Below, piece after piece: positions 8,768 through 15,438 of a DNA stretch of 64,000 nt. How positions within the stretch are numbered: position 1 is the stretch's first letter; the number at the start of each line of letters is the position of its first letter. The DNA comes from Diaphorobacter caeni (lineage in GTDB: Bacteria; Pseudomonadota; Gammaproteobacteria; Burkholderiales; Burkholderiaceae_C). The DNA lies in NCBI RefSeq assembly GCF_015354245.1, contig NZ_JADKYZ010000004.1, forward strand, positions 310,001-374,000. Direction: 5' to 3'. The notes under the pieces are model-generated. The model had not been told where the DNA came from and searched no databases. It saw only the letters and a list, made by a program, of their open reading frames with translations. The translations under genes were made by a program, and so were the position numbers.

Positions 8768-9894
8768 GCTGCGAACTCCTTGGCAACGCCGTCGAAATAG
8801 GAACCCATCACGCCGACGTAGCGCGAATCGGTAAGCAAGAAGGCATCGTGCCCGTGCGGCGCGTCGATCTCGGCATAGCTCACGTCGCGCTTGTTGTCGA
8901 GCAGCGCCTTGACGATCTCGCGGCTGCGCTTGGGCGAGAAGCGCCAGTCGGTGGTGAAGCTCACCAGCATGAACTTGGCGCGTGCATTGGCGAGCGCCAG
9001 CGTGAGGTTGTCGCCCGTGCCCTTCGCGGGATCGAAATAGTCGAGCGCGCGCGTGATCAGCAGATAGGTGTTGGCGTCGAAGTACTCGCTGAACTTGTCG
9101 CCCTGATAGCGCAGATAGCTCTCGATCTGGAACTCGACGTCCTGCGTGCTGTACTTGAGGTCGATGCCCTCGCGCAGCTGGCGGCCGAACTTCTCGTTCA
9201 TCACGTCGTCGCTCAGATAGGTGATGTGGCCGATCATGCGGGCGATGCGCAGGCCGCGCTGGGGGATCACGTTGTGCGCGTAGAAGTCGCCGCCGTGGAA
9301 GTCCGGGTCGGTCACGATGGCGCGACGCGCCACTTCGTTGAAGGCGATGTTCTCTGCCGTGAGATTCGGCGCGCTCGCCACCACGACGGCGTGGCGCATG
9401 CGGTCCGGATGCTGCAGCGTCCACGACAGCGCCTGCATGCCGCCAAGGCTTCCGCCCAGAACGACCGCGAGTTGCTCAATGCCGAGGCGATCCAGCAGCC
9501 GCGCCTGGGCGTTCACCCAGTCTTCGACGGTCACCACCGGAAAGCTCGAGCCGTAGATCTCGCCGGTGTCGGGGTTGGTGTGCATCGGCCCGGTCGAGCC
9601 GAAGCAGGAGCCGAGGTTGTTCACCCCGATCACGAAGAACTTGTGGGTGTCGACCGCCTTGCCGGGGCCGATCATGTTGTCCCACCAGCCCTCGCTCTTG
9701 GGCTGGCCTTCGTAGACGCCGGCGACATGGTGCGACGCGTTGAGCGCATGGCACACGAGCACGGCGTTGGACCGGTCGGCGTTCAGCGTGCCGTAGGTTT
9801 CGTACGCGAGCGTGTAGTCGCGTATCGAGGCACCGCTGGTGAGCGGCAGCGCCTCGTCGAAATGCATGAATTGTGGTGTGGCGATGAAGGACAT
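8764..9894 (-). CDS. metX: Homoserine O-acyltransferase MetX
   Basis: 376 residues from the ATG at 9894 ([12 protein letters not shown]). Another ATG at 9909 (MPGFF) lies inside a terminator-like hairpin and is less likely. It has the alpha/beta-hydrolase layout of Met[16 protein letters not shown], the nucleophile elbow GGSLGGM (Ser at about 149), and a C-terminal DAPHGHDAF with the catalytic His. It acylates homoserine (acetyl- or succinyl-CoA; the sequence alone does not settle which) in the first committed step of methionine synthesis. No strong ribosome-binding site precedes either start, as expected if translation or transcription is gated by the upstream SAM-II element. Confidence 0.93.
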   Translation of the reverse strand: MSFIATPQFMHFDEALPLTSGASIRDYTLAYETYGTLNADRSNAVLVCHALNASHHVAGVYEGQPKSEGWWDNMIGPGKAVDTHKFFVIGVNNLGSCFGSTGPMHTNPDTGEIYGSSFPVVTVEDWVNAQARLLDRLGIEQLAVVLGGSLGGMQALSWTLQHPDRMRHAVVVASAPNLTAENIAFNEVARRAIVTDPDFHGGDFYAHNVIPQRGLRIARMIGHITYLSDDVMNEKFGRQLREGIDLKYSTQDVEFQIESYLRYQGDKFSEYFDANTYLLITRALDYFDPAKGTGDNLTLALANARAKFMLVSFTTDWRFSPKRSREIVKALLDNKRDVSYAEIDAPHGHDAFLLTDSRYVGVMGSYFDGVAKEFAA

Positions 9895-9895
9895 G

Positions 9896-9930
9896 AAAAA
9901 ACCCGGCATCGCTAAAAACGAGGCCGGGTC
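9896..9930 (-). terminator. Terminator-like hairpin between the SAM-II aptamer and metX
   Basis: Read on the minus strand: ACCCGGC, a loop of about 15 nt, GCCGGGT, then a run of T ending one base before the metX ATG at 9894. A hairpin plus U-run between a riboswitch aptamer and the gene it controls suggests an attenuator expression platform. Classical SAM-II elements usually hide the ribosome-binding site instead. Confidence 0.6.
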
Positions 9931-9954
9931 GATTGCATGTCGCGTGTCGTCGGA

Positions 9955-10008
9955 CGGGTCTTTAGCTGGATTTATAAAGCGCCCGCAAGCTGTAGCAAAT
10001 CGGCGCGT
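9955..10008 (-). promoter_or_regulatory. SAM-II riboswitch upstream of metX
   Basis: Minus-strand reading gives the SAM-II signature in order: GCGCC, GATTT, TTGCGGGCGC (closing the P1 stem GCGCC/GGCGC), ATAAAT and CAGCTAAAGA. Spacing matches the compact H-type pseudoknot class known from metA/metX leaders, mainly in alphaproteobacteria. SAM binding would lower metX-metW expression. The element sits 60 nt upstream of the metX ATG with the hairpin at 9896-9930 in between. Confidence 0.82.
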
Positions 10009-10018
10009 GAAGACTCGA

Positions 10019-10600
10019 TTATGCCAAAAGCTGCTTCACGGGGTTGTAAATCGCAAGCAGACCGAGCACAAGGAAGATCACCGCGGAGATCATGTGCACG
10101 GTGCGGATCGGCACCTTCTTGACGATCTTGTCGCCGAGCCACACGACCGGCGCGTTGGCGAGCATCATGCCCAGCGTCGTTCCGGCCACCACCCAGAAGT
10201 AGTAGCCGACGTACTTGGCGGCCAGCATGACCGTCGCGATCTGGGTCTTGTCGCCCATTTCGGCGAGGAAAAAGGCGGCCACCGTCGTGCCGAAGACGCC
10301 CCACTTGGAGTGACCGCCCATCTCATCCTCGTCGAGCTTGTCGGGAATCAGCATCCAGACGGCCATGGCGATGAACGAGATCCCCAGAATCCACTGCAGG
10401 GCGTTCTGCCCCAGATAGTTGGTGATCCATGCACCCACCGCGCCCGCGAGCGCGTGGTTGACGATGGTGGCGACGAAGATCCCGAGCACGATCGGCAGCG
10501 GCTTGCGAAAGCGCGCGGCGAGCACGAGCGAGAGGAGCTGGGTCTTGTCCCCCATCTCGGCGAGCGCGACGACGGAGGTGGAGATCAGAAAGGCTTCCAT
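10019..10600 (-). CDS. TMEM165/GDT1 (UPF0016) family manganese exporter
   Basis: 193 residues from the ATG at 10600. It is all membrane-like with two repeats, each carrying the family motif EMGDKT (about residues 15-20 and 113-118). A short charged loop ([14 protein letters not shown]) separates the two three-helix halves. Bacterial members such as MneA export Mn2+. The yybP-ykoY riboswitch directly upstream is strong independent support for manganese. Upstream in-frame codons to 10666 were not used as the start because they would lie in the riboswitch-proximal leader and are not hydrophobic. Confidence 0.9.
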   Translation of the reverse strand: MEAFLISTSVVALAEMGDKTQLLSLVLAARFRKPLPIVLGIFVATIVNHALAGAVGAWITNYLGQNALQWILGISFIAMAVWMLIPDKLDEDEMGGHSKWGVFGTTVAAFFLAEMGDKTQIATVMLAAKYVGYYFWVVAGTTLGMMLANAPVVWLGDKIVKKVPIRTVHMISAVIFLVLGLLAIYNPVKQLLA

Positions 10601-10684
10601 GACGTGGGTGTTTCGGCCGGAGACACCAGTGCAAAACGCATTGACCACGCACCGGCTCCGGCCCAAATGTTGTTGGATCGGTAC

Positions 10685-10815
10685 GTAGTCAATGGTCTCG
10701 TCCAGCCAGGGGGTGAAATTGCTTCACCCCAGCCTCATGCACCATAGGCCGTGAGGGCCCAAGTCTGTTGATGCATGCCTTTTTGCGTTGCCGCAAAAAC
10801 GGACTACTCCCCAAA
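10685..10815 (-). promoter_or_regulatory. yybP-ykoY manganese riboswitch
   Basis: On the minus strand the conserved 5' block TTTGGGGAGTAGTCC opens the element. Two GC-rich hairpins follow (TTTTTGCGGCAACGCAAAAA and GGGGTGAAGC...TTCACCCC). The 3' block CGAGACCATTGACTAC closes P1, with GTAGTC pairing to GACTAC. This is the yybP-ykoY layout, which senses Mn2+ and turns on exporters. It lies 85 nt upstream of the GDT1-family gene it should control. Confidence 0.85.
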
Positions 10816-11166
10816 GACAGCGCGATTGTATCGCGACGCCCCCATGCATGCCGAGGAGCATCGAGAGTACCGAATCCCCATGAAGAGCCGCGGAGAAACG
10901 CCCTAAAGCCTCCCGGGCTGGTGGTTTTCTAGTCAGATACCCCTAAAAAGAGGCGCTTCCTCGGGTAATTCCCCATCCAAAGTGTTGCAGCCGCGCCAAC
11001 GCGTGCTTTTTTCCTTGAAGTCATGCTTGATAATAGTTTCAGCATTCTGTGTTACAGATATGCGATTGCGGTGTTAGTCGATTTCGCATCATTGAAGTCG
11101 TTATGGGTTTGTTGGCTGCGTTGGCTCATCGCTTCTTATTCAGAAAATTTCTTAGAGCCTCGTTTT
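10816..11166 (+). other. Intergenic region with the long leader/promoter zone of the first RRM gene
   Basis: Between the Mn riboswitch and the RRM gene no coding signal is convincing. The right part is clearly AT-richer than the window (about 11010-11166) and contains TTGAAG...GATAAT-like elements near 11015-11032. If transcription starts there, the mRNA would have a leader of about 130 nt. I see no strong SD immediately before the ATG at 11167. Confidence 0.4.
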
Positions 11167-11499
11167 ATGAGCAACAAACTGTACGTGGGCAACCTGCCCT
11201 ATTCCTTCCGTGATGGCGATCTGGAACAAACTTTTGGTCAATACGGCAACGTGCTGAGCGCCAAGGTCATGATGGAGCGCGACACTGGCCGCTCCAAGGG
11301 TTTCGGCTTTGTCGAAATGGGCAATGAAGTCGAAGCACAGGCCGCCATCCAAGGCGCCCACGGCCAAAACTTCGGTGGCCGCGATCTGGTGGTCAACATC
11401 GCTCGTCCGATGGAACCACGCCCACCCCGCAGCGGCGGCTTCGGTGGCGACCGCGGTGGCTTCCGCGGCAATGGCGGCGGCTACGACCGCGCCTACTGA
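11167..11499 (+). CDS. RRM-domain glycine-rich RNA-binding protein (first copy)
   Basis: 110 residues. One RNA-recognition motif fills residues 3-80: RNP2 is LYVGNL at 5-10, and RNP1 is KGFGFVEM preceded by RDTGRS. A short Arg/Gly tail with FGGDRGGFRGNGGG follows. This domain plan matches the cyanobacterial and betaproteobacterial cold-inducible RBPs that bind U-rich RNA and act as RNA chaperones. A near-identical second copy follows at 11770. The long AT-rich leader resembles cold-shock mRNAs (inference). Confidence 0.9.
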   Translation: MSNKLYVGNLPYSFRDGDLEQTFGQYGNVLSAKVMMERDTGRSKGFGFVEMGNEVEAQAAIQGAHGQNFGGRDLVVNIARPMEPRPPRSGGFGGDRGGFRGNGGGYDRAY

Positions 11500-11769
11500 T
11501 TGTCAGTGCTGATCCGGGCTGCTGACAGTCCGGATCTCATCGATTTCAAAATGTCGGTATGAGGTTGTAGGAATGCTCCGTTTTCGGATTTCCGCCTCAC
11601 ATGATCTTGCATTTTTTTCGAAGTTGTGGCGCATAATGGTTTGGCTGGGGTATTTTTCACGCCAAAGTTGCGGTGGTCCGTCAAATTTGTGCACCAAGCA
11701 CATGTGCGATTAGCCGACTGCGGTTTCGAGTCTCCATCACTTTTTTCTTAGTTCTTGAGGAGTCCCTTG
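11500..11769 (+). other. Spacer and leader between the two RRM genes
   Basis: 270 bp without a convincing gene. A possible sigma-70 pair TTGCAT (11607-11612) and CATAAT (11632-11637) has a long 19-bp spacing and would give a leader of about 125 nt. GAGGAG about 8 nt before the second ATG is a good ribosome-binding site. No terminator hairpin for the first copy is evident, so some read-through is likely. Confidence 0.4.
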
Positions 11770-12237
11770 ATGGGCAACAAACTGTACGTCGGCAACCTGC
11801 CGTACTCGGTGCGCGATAGCGATCTGGAACAGGCCTTCGGCCAGTTCGGCGCCGTGACCAGCGCCAAAGTCATGATGGAGCGCGACACTGGTCGCTCCAA
11901 GGGCTTTGGTTTCGTCGAAATGGCCAGCGACGCAGAAGCGCAAGCTGCCATCAACGGCATGAATGGCCAGCCCATGGGCGGTCGCAGCGTCGTCGTGAAC
12001 GAAGCTCGCCCAATGGAGCCACGCCCCCCCCGTAGCGGTGGTGGCGGCTTCGGCGGTGGCGGCGGCTACGGCGGCGGTGGCCGCAGTGGTGGCGGCGGCT
12101 ACGGTGGTGGCGGCGGCGGTGGTCGTGGCGGCGAAGGCGGTTTCCGCAGCCCCTACGGCGCTGGTTCGCGCAACGGTGGCGGCGGCGGTGGTCGCAGCGG
12201 TGGCGGCGGCTACGGCGGCGGCAACAACGGTTATTGA
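11770..12237 (+). CDS. RRM-domain glycine-rich RNA-binding protein (second copy)
   Basis: 155 residues. The RRM (residues 3-80) is nearly the same as in the gene at 11167, with MGNKLYVGNLPYS, RDTGRSKGFGFVEM and an identical RPMEPRPPRSGG linker. The Gly-rich tail is much longer (about 65 residues of GGGGYGGGG- and GRSGGGG-type repeats). Such tails promote RNA binding and condensation. It has its own SD and a strong terminator downstream. The two genes look like a tandem duplication whose tails have diverged. Confidence 0.92.
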   Translation: MGNKLYVGNLPYSVRDSDLEQAFGQFGAVTSAKVMMERDTGRSKGFGFVEMASDAEAQAAINGMNGQPMGGRSVVVNEARPMEPRPPRSGGGGFGGGGGYGGGGRSGGGGYGGGGGGGRGGEGGFRSPYGAGSRNGGGGGGRSGGGGYGGGNNGY

Positions 12238-12275
12238 TGTCTCGTCCCGGGCAACCGGGATGCAGGCCATCCAGC

Positions 12276-12302
12276 AAAAAGGCTCCCTCGGGAGCCTTTT
12301 TT
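12276..12302. terminator. Bidirectional intrinsic terminator
   Basis: AAAAAGGCTCC-CTCG-GGAGCCTTTTTT has U-runs on both strands. It serves the RRM gene from the left and the SDR gene (stop at 12329) from the right. Confidence 0.9.
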
Positions 12303-12328
12303 CATGATTACCTTCAATGCGCCAAGCG

Positions 12329-13117
12329 TCATTGGGGCTGCGACGTGCCCCGGTGCTTGCGCTCGCGCCCATGCAAGGCCCTGTCGAAGGCCCAGTTGGG
12401 CAGCAGTCGCAGCAGCTTGGCGACGATGCCCATCTGCCACGGAATCACGCGGTAGCTGGTGCGTGCCGCAATGGCATGGAACGCGCGTTCAGCGAAGGTC
12501 TCGGCGGAAATCAGAAACGGCATCGAATACCGGTTCTCCCGCGTGAGCGGCGTGTCCACATAGCCCGGCAGAATCGTCACCACCGATACACCCTGCGTGT
12601 TCAGCTCGCCACGCAGGCTCTCGCAATAGCTGATGACGGCCGCCTTGCTGGAGCAATAGGCCCCATGCCCGGGCAGGCCGCGAATTCCCGCCACGCTGGC
12701 GATGCCCACCAGTGTGCCGCTGGCGCGTGCGCACATGGGCTTGATGAACGGCTGGAAGGTGGCTGCCAGGCCCACGTTGTTGATCGCGTAGACGCGCGCC
12801 ATCTGGTCGATGTCCTCGCGCTCGGCAGTGTCCACGCCCACGCTGATGCCCGCGTTGGCGATCACCACGTCGGGCAGGCCCAGTTCCTGGATGCAGCGTT
12901 CGCCCGCACCGACGATGCTGTCGATCTCTGCCACGTCGGCCCCATAGCAGCGGCAGCGCTCCTCTCCCAGCCCCTGCGAGCGTGCCCAGTCCTGCATGAG
13001 GTCCACGCGCCGTGCGACCAGCGCGAGCCGGAAGCCCAACTTGGCGTAGTGCAGGGCCAGCGCCTGGCCGATGCCGCTGGAGGCGCCGGTGATGAAGACC
13101 AGGGGTGCGGAGTTCAA
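12329..13117 (-). CDS. Short-chain dehydrogenase/reductase
   Basis: 262 residues. The Rossmann motif GASSGIGQ is at residues 11-18, NAGIS follows after strand 4, IASVAG carries the catalytic Ser, and YCSSK carries the Tyr-X3-Lys pair (CAYCSSK type). The C-terminal TSYRVIPWQMGIVAKLLRLLPNWAFDRAL part, with basic residues around helices, is typical of SDRs near LPS genes. The frame opens with TTG (13117), preceded by GGGAGAG seven bases away; no in-frame ATG fits. It follows lptC by 27 bp and is probably in the kdsD-kdsC-lptC operon. The substrate is unknown. Confidence 0.85.
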   Translation of the reverse strand: MNSAPLVFITGASSGIGQALALHYAKLGFRLALVARRVDLMQDWARSQGLGEERCRCYGADVAEIDSIVGAGERCIQELGLPDVVIANAGISVGVDTAEREDIDQMARVYAINNVGLAATFQPFIKPMCARASGTLVGIASVAGIRGLPGHGAYCSSKAAVISYCESLRGELNTQGVSVVTILPGYVDTPLTRENRYSMPFLISAETFAERAFHAIAARTSYRVIPWQMGIVAKLLRLLPNWAFDRALHGRERKHRGTSQPQ

Positions 13118-13144
13118 GGCGGCTCTCCCGTCGTTGGACCGGCT

Positions 13145-13801
13145 TCAGGGCCGGTTGTTGTTGCGTGGCGTGAGCGTCGAAGTGACGCGGCTCGGCTGCA
13201 TCTTGCCCTTGACGTCGCCGCGCATGTTGAGCACCTGGCTGTAGTTGTCGAAATCCATGGCGTCGCCGGTGAACTGGTCGGGGCCGCGCGTGAGCGTCAC
13301 GGGCAGATGGGATTTCACCCGCTCGTCGTTCGGCCAGACATGCAGAAACTCCCCACGGAACTGCATCGGCGGGACCGACTTGGCGCCGGTCTTCCGGAAT
13401 TCCTCGCGGGTGACGACGGCGTCGCCGAAGAGCTGCACCTCCGTGCCGTCCGAATTCGAGAGCGCGCGGTTCGCGGTCGCGAGCGTCACGCGGCCGTCGG
13501 GGCTGATCGAGCGCATGCGGGCCTTCTGGATCTCGAGCGTGTCGGTGTCCATGAAATGCTTGAGCGTCTCGCCCTGGATCTCGCTTTGCAGACGCCCCGT
13601 GGCGTCGAACGACTTGATCGAGAAGTCGCGCATGTAGTAGTCGGGCTCGTGCGACACCTCGCGCTGCTGCGGTTGCTCGGTAGGCTTGGGGGCGTTGCGC
13701 ACCAGCCACCAGGTGCCAAGCGCGAGCAGACCCATCAGCAGAATGGGCAGATAGATGGAGAAGATCTCCCAGACGCGGCGCATGCGCTCGTTGAAGGTCA
13801 T
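13145..13801 (-). CDS. lptC: LPS export protein LptC
   Basis: 218 residues. A short cytoplasmic start precedes a single membrane anchor (IFSIYLPILLMGLLALGTWW, about 13-32). The beta-jellyroll periplasmic domain then contains PDYYMRDFSIKSFDATGRL, characteristic of LptC. LptC links the LptB2FG transporter to LptA in the inner-to-outer-membrane LPS bridge. It overlaps kdsC by 4 bp. In many Gram-negatives lptA and lptB follow; here an SDR gene does, so those genes must lie elsewhere. Confidence 0.88.
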   Translation of the reverse strand: MTFNERMRRVWEIFSIYLPILLMGLLALGTWWLVRNAPKPTEQPQQREVSHEPDYYMRDFSIKSFDATGRLQSEIQGETLKHFMDTDTLEIQKARMRSISPDGRVTLATANRALSNSDGTEVQLFGDAVVTREEFRKTGAKSVPPMQFRGEFLHVWPNDERVKSHLPVTLTRGPDQFTGDAMDFDNYSQVLNMRGDVKGKMQPSRVTSTLTPRNNNRP

Positions 13802-14385
13802 GCGTATTCCGCCAGCAGTTGCGCGTATTTGCCGCTGGCCACCAGCAGCAGGTCGCAGAGTTCACGCGCCGCGCCGTGTCCGGCCGCCGCTTGTGTGATG
13901 TAGTGCGCGTTGGCCTTCACGTCGATCTGCGCGTTCAGCGGTGCACAGGCGAAGGCCGAGCGGCGCATCACCGGCAGATCGGGCCAGTCGTCGCCCATGG
14001 CGGCGGCCTGGCTCCAGTCGAGTCCCAGCTCGGCCAGAATCGCCTCGGCCGCCGGGCGCTTGTCTTCTGTGCCGAAACGCGCGTGCACCACGCCCAGCGC
14101 CTTCAGACGCAGGCGCAATGCGGGGGAGTCGCGTCCGGTGACCACGGCGGGCGTGATGCCCGCCTTCTGCAGCAGCTTGAGGCCATGACCGTCGAGCGTG
14201 TTGAAGCGCTTGATCGTCTCCCCATGCTCCGAGAAATACAGTCCGCCATCGGTCAGCACGCCGTCCACATCGAAGAACACCACGCGCACGGGCTGCGCTC
14301 TGAGCAGCAGTTCGGGATCGATCCGCAGCGTCGGTTGCAGCGCCGTTGTCTGCGATGGGGCCGCAGCGCCTTGGGATGGGTTCAT
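13798..14385 (-). CDS. kdsC: 3-deoxy-D-manno-octulosonate 8-phosphate phosphatase KdsC
   Basis: 195 residues from the ATG at 14385. HAD type C0 enzyme: the nucleophile motif VVFFDVDGVLTDGGLYF, TLDGHGLKLLQKAGI, VTGRDSPA (motif II) and AAMGDDWPDLPVM (motif IV). It releases phosphate from Kdo-8-P during Kdo synthesis for LPS. The start shares one base with the kdsD stop (TGATG), and the stop overlaps the lptC start, so three genes form a tight operon. Confidence 0.92.
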   Translation of the reverse strand: MNPSQGAAAPSQTTALQPTLRIDPELLLRAQPVRVVFFDVDGVLTDGGLYFSEHGETIKRFNTLDGHGLKLLQKAGITPAVVTGRDSPALRLRLKALGVVHARFGTEDKRPAAEAILAELGLDWSQAAAMGDDWPDLPVMRRSAFACAPLNAQIDVKANAHYITQAAAGHGAARELCDLLLVASGKYAQLLAEYA

Positions 14386-15389
14386 CAAATGACCTTTGCG
14401 CGCATCAGATCGCCGATATGCACCATGCCGAGCAGCTGATTCTGCTCGTCGGTGACCAGCACGCTGGTGATGGAGTGCTGCTCCATCAGCGCGGCCGCGT
14501 CGGCGGCCAGGGCCTGCGGGCGGATCGTGCGCGGCTTGGTGTGCATGACTTCGCCCGCCTTCGCGCCCAGCAGTTCGCCGCCGGACTCGATGCGGCGGCG
14601 CAGGTCGCCGTCGGTGAAGATGCCCAGCAGGTGGCCTTGCGCATCGACCACGGTGGAGGCGCCCAGCGACTTGGCGCTCATCTCGCGCATCAGCTCGCTG
14701 AACGACGCCTCGGCCGACACGCGCGGCAGCTCGTCGCCCGAGCGCATGACGTCGCGCACCAGCGTGAGCAGCTTGCGCCCAAGCGCACCGCCAGGGTGCG
14801 AGCGCGCGAAATCCTCGGCGCGAAAACCGCGCGCGTCGAGCAGCGCCACGGCCAGCGCATCGCCGAGCGCCATCTGCGCCGTGGTGCTGGTGGTGGGCGC
14901 CAGATTCAGCGGGCAGGCCTCGCGCTCGACTCCGGAGTCGAGCACGACGTCGGCGTACTTGGCGAGCGACGATTCGAGCCCGCCGGTCATCGCGATCAGC
15001 GGCACGCCCTGGCGCTTCAGCACCGGCAGCAGCACGGTGAGTTCGTTGGCCTCGCCGCTGTTGGAGATGCCCAGCACCAGGTCACCCTGGGTGACCATGC
15101 CGAGATCGCCGTGGCTGGCCTCCGCCGGGTGCACGAAAAAGGCCGGTGTGCCGGTGGATGCCAGCGTCGCGGCGATCTTGCGGCCCACGTGGCCGCTCTT
15201 GCCCATGCCCATGACCACGACGCGGCCGGGAGTGGCAAGAATGCGGGCAACCGCATTGACGAACGACGCTCCCACACGGTCGGAGAGAGCCACGAGCGCG
15301 TGGGCCTCGTCCCGCAGCGCCTCGCGCGCCAGATGCAGGGCGCGGTCGTGGTCGAACGAACGGGTGGAAGTTGGTAAAGAGGTAGACAT
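14385..15389 (-). CDS. kdsD: Arabinose-5-phosphate isomerase KdsD (KpsF/GutQ family)
   Basis: 334 residues. The SIS sugar-isomerase domain occupies about residues 40-180 (MGMGKSGHVGRKIAATLAST, GISNSGEANEL, TTSTTAQMALGDALA). The HPGGALGRKLLTLV linker follows, then two CBS domains (about 205-330). It converts ribulose-5-P to arabinose-5-P, the first dedicated step to Kdo. First gene of the kdsD-kdsC-lptC-SDR operon; only 49 bp separate it from the divergent antiporter gene. Confidence 0.93.
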   Translation of the reverse strand: MSTSLPTSTRSFDHDRALHLAREALRDEAHALVALSDRVGASFVNAVARILATPGRVVVMGMGKSGHVGRKIAATLASTGTPAFFVHPAEASHGDLGMVTQGDLVLGISNSGEANELTVLLPVLKRQGVPLIAMTGGLESSLAKYADVVLDSGVEREACPLNLAPTTSTTAQMALGDALAVALLDARGFRAEDFARSHPGGALGRKLLTLVRDVMRSGDELPRVSAEASFSELMREMSAKSLGASTVVDAQGHLLGIFTDGDLRRRIESGGELLGAKAGEVMHTKPRTIRPQALAADAAALMEQHSITSVLVTDEQNQLLGMVHIGDLMRAKVI

Positions 15390-15438
15390 TCGGGAATTTT
15401 ATAGGGCGCACCCGCCCTTCGCTCGTTTAGCATCAGTC

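Noticed and set aside
9895-9909. Upstream ATG (MPGFF) as the metX start
   Set aside because: It lies within the stem of the terminator-like hairpin; the next ATG (9894) gives the usual MetX N-terminus. It cannot be fully excluded.
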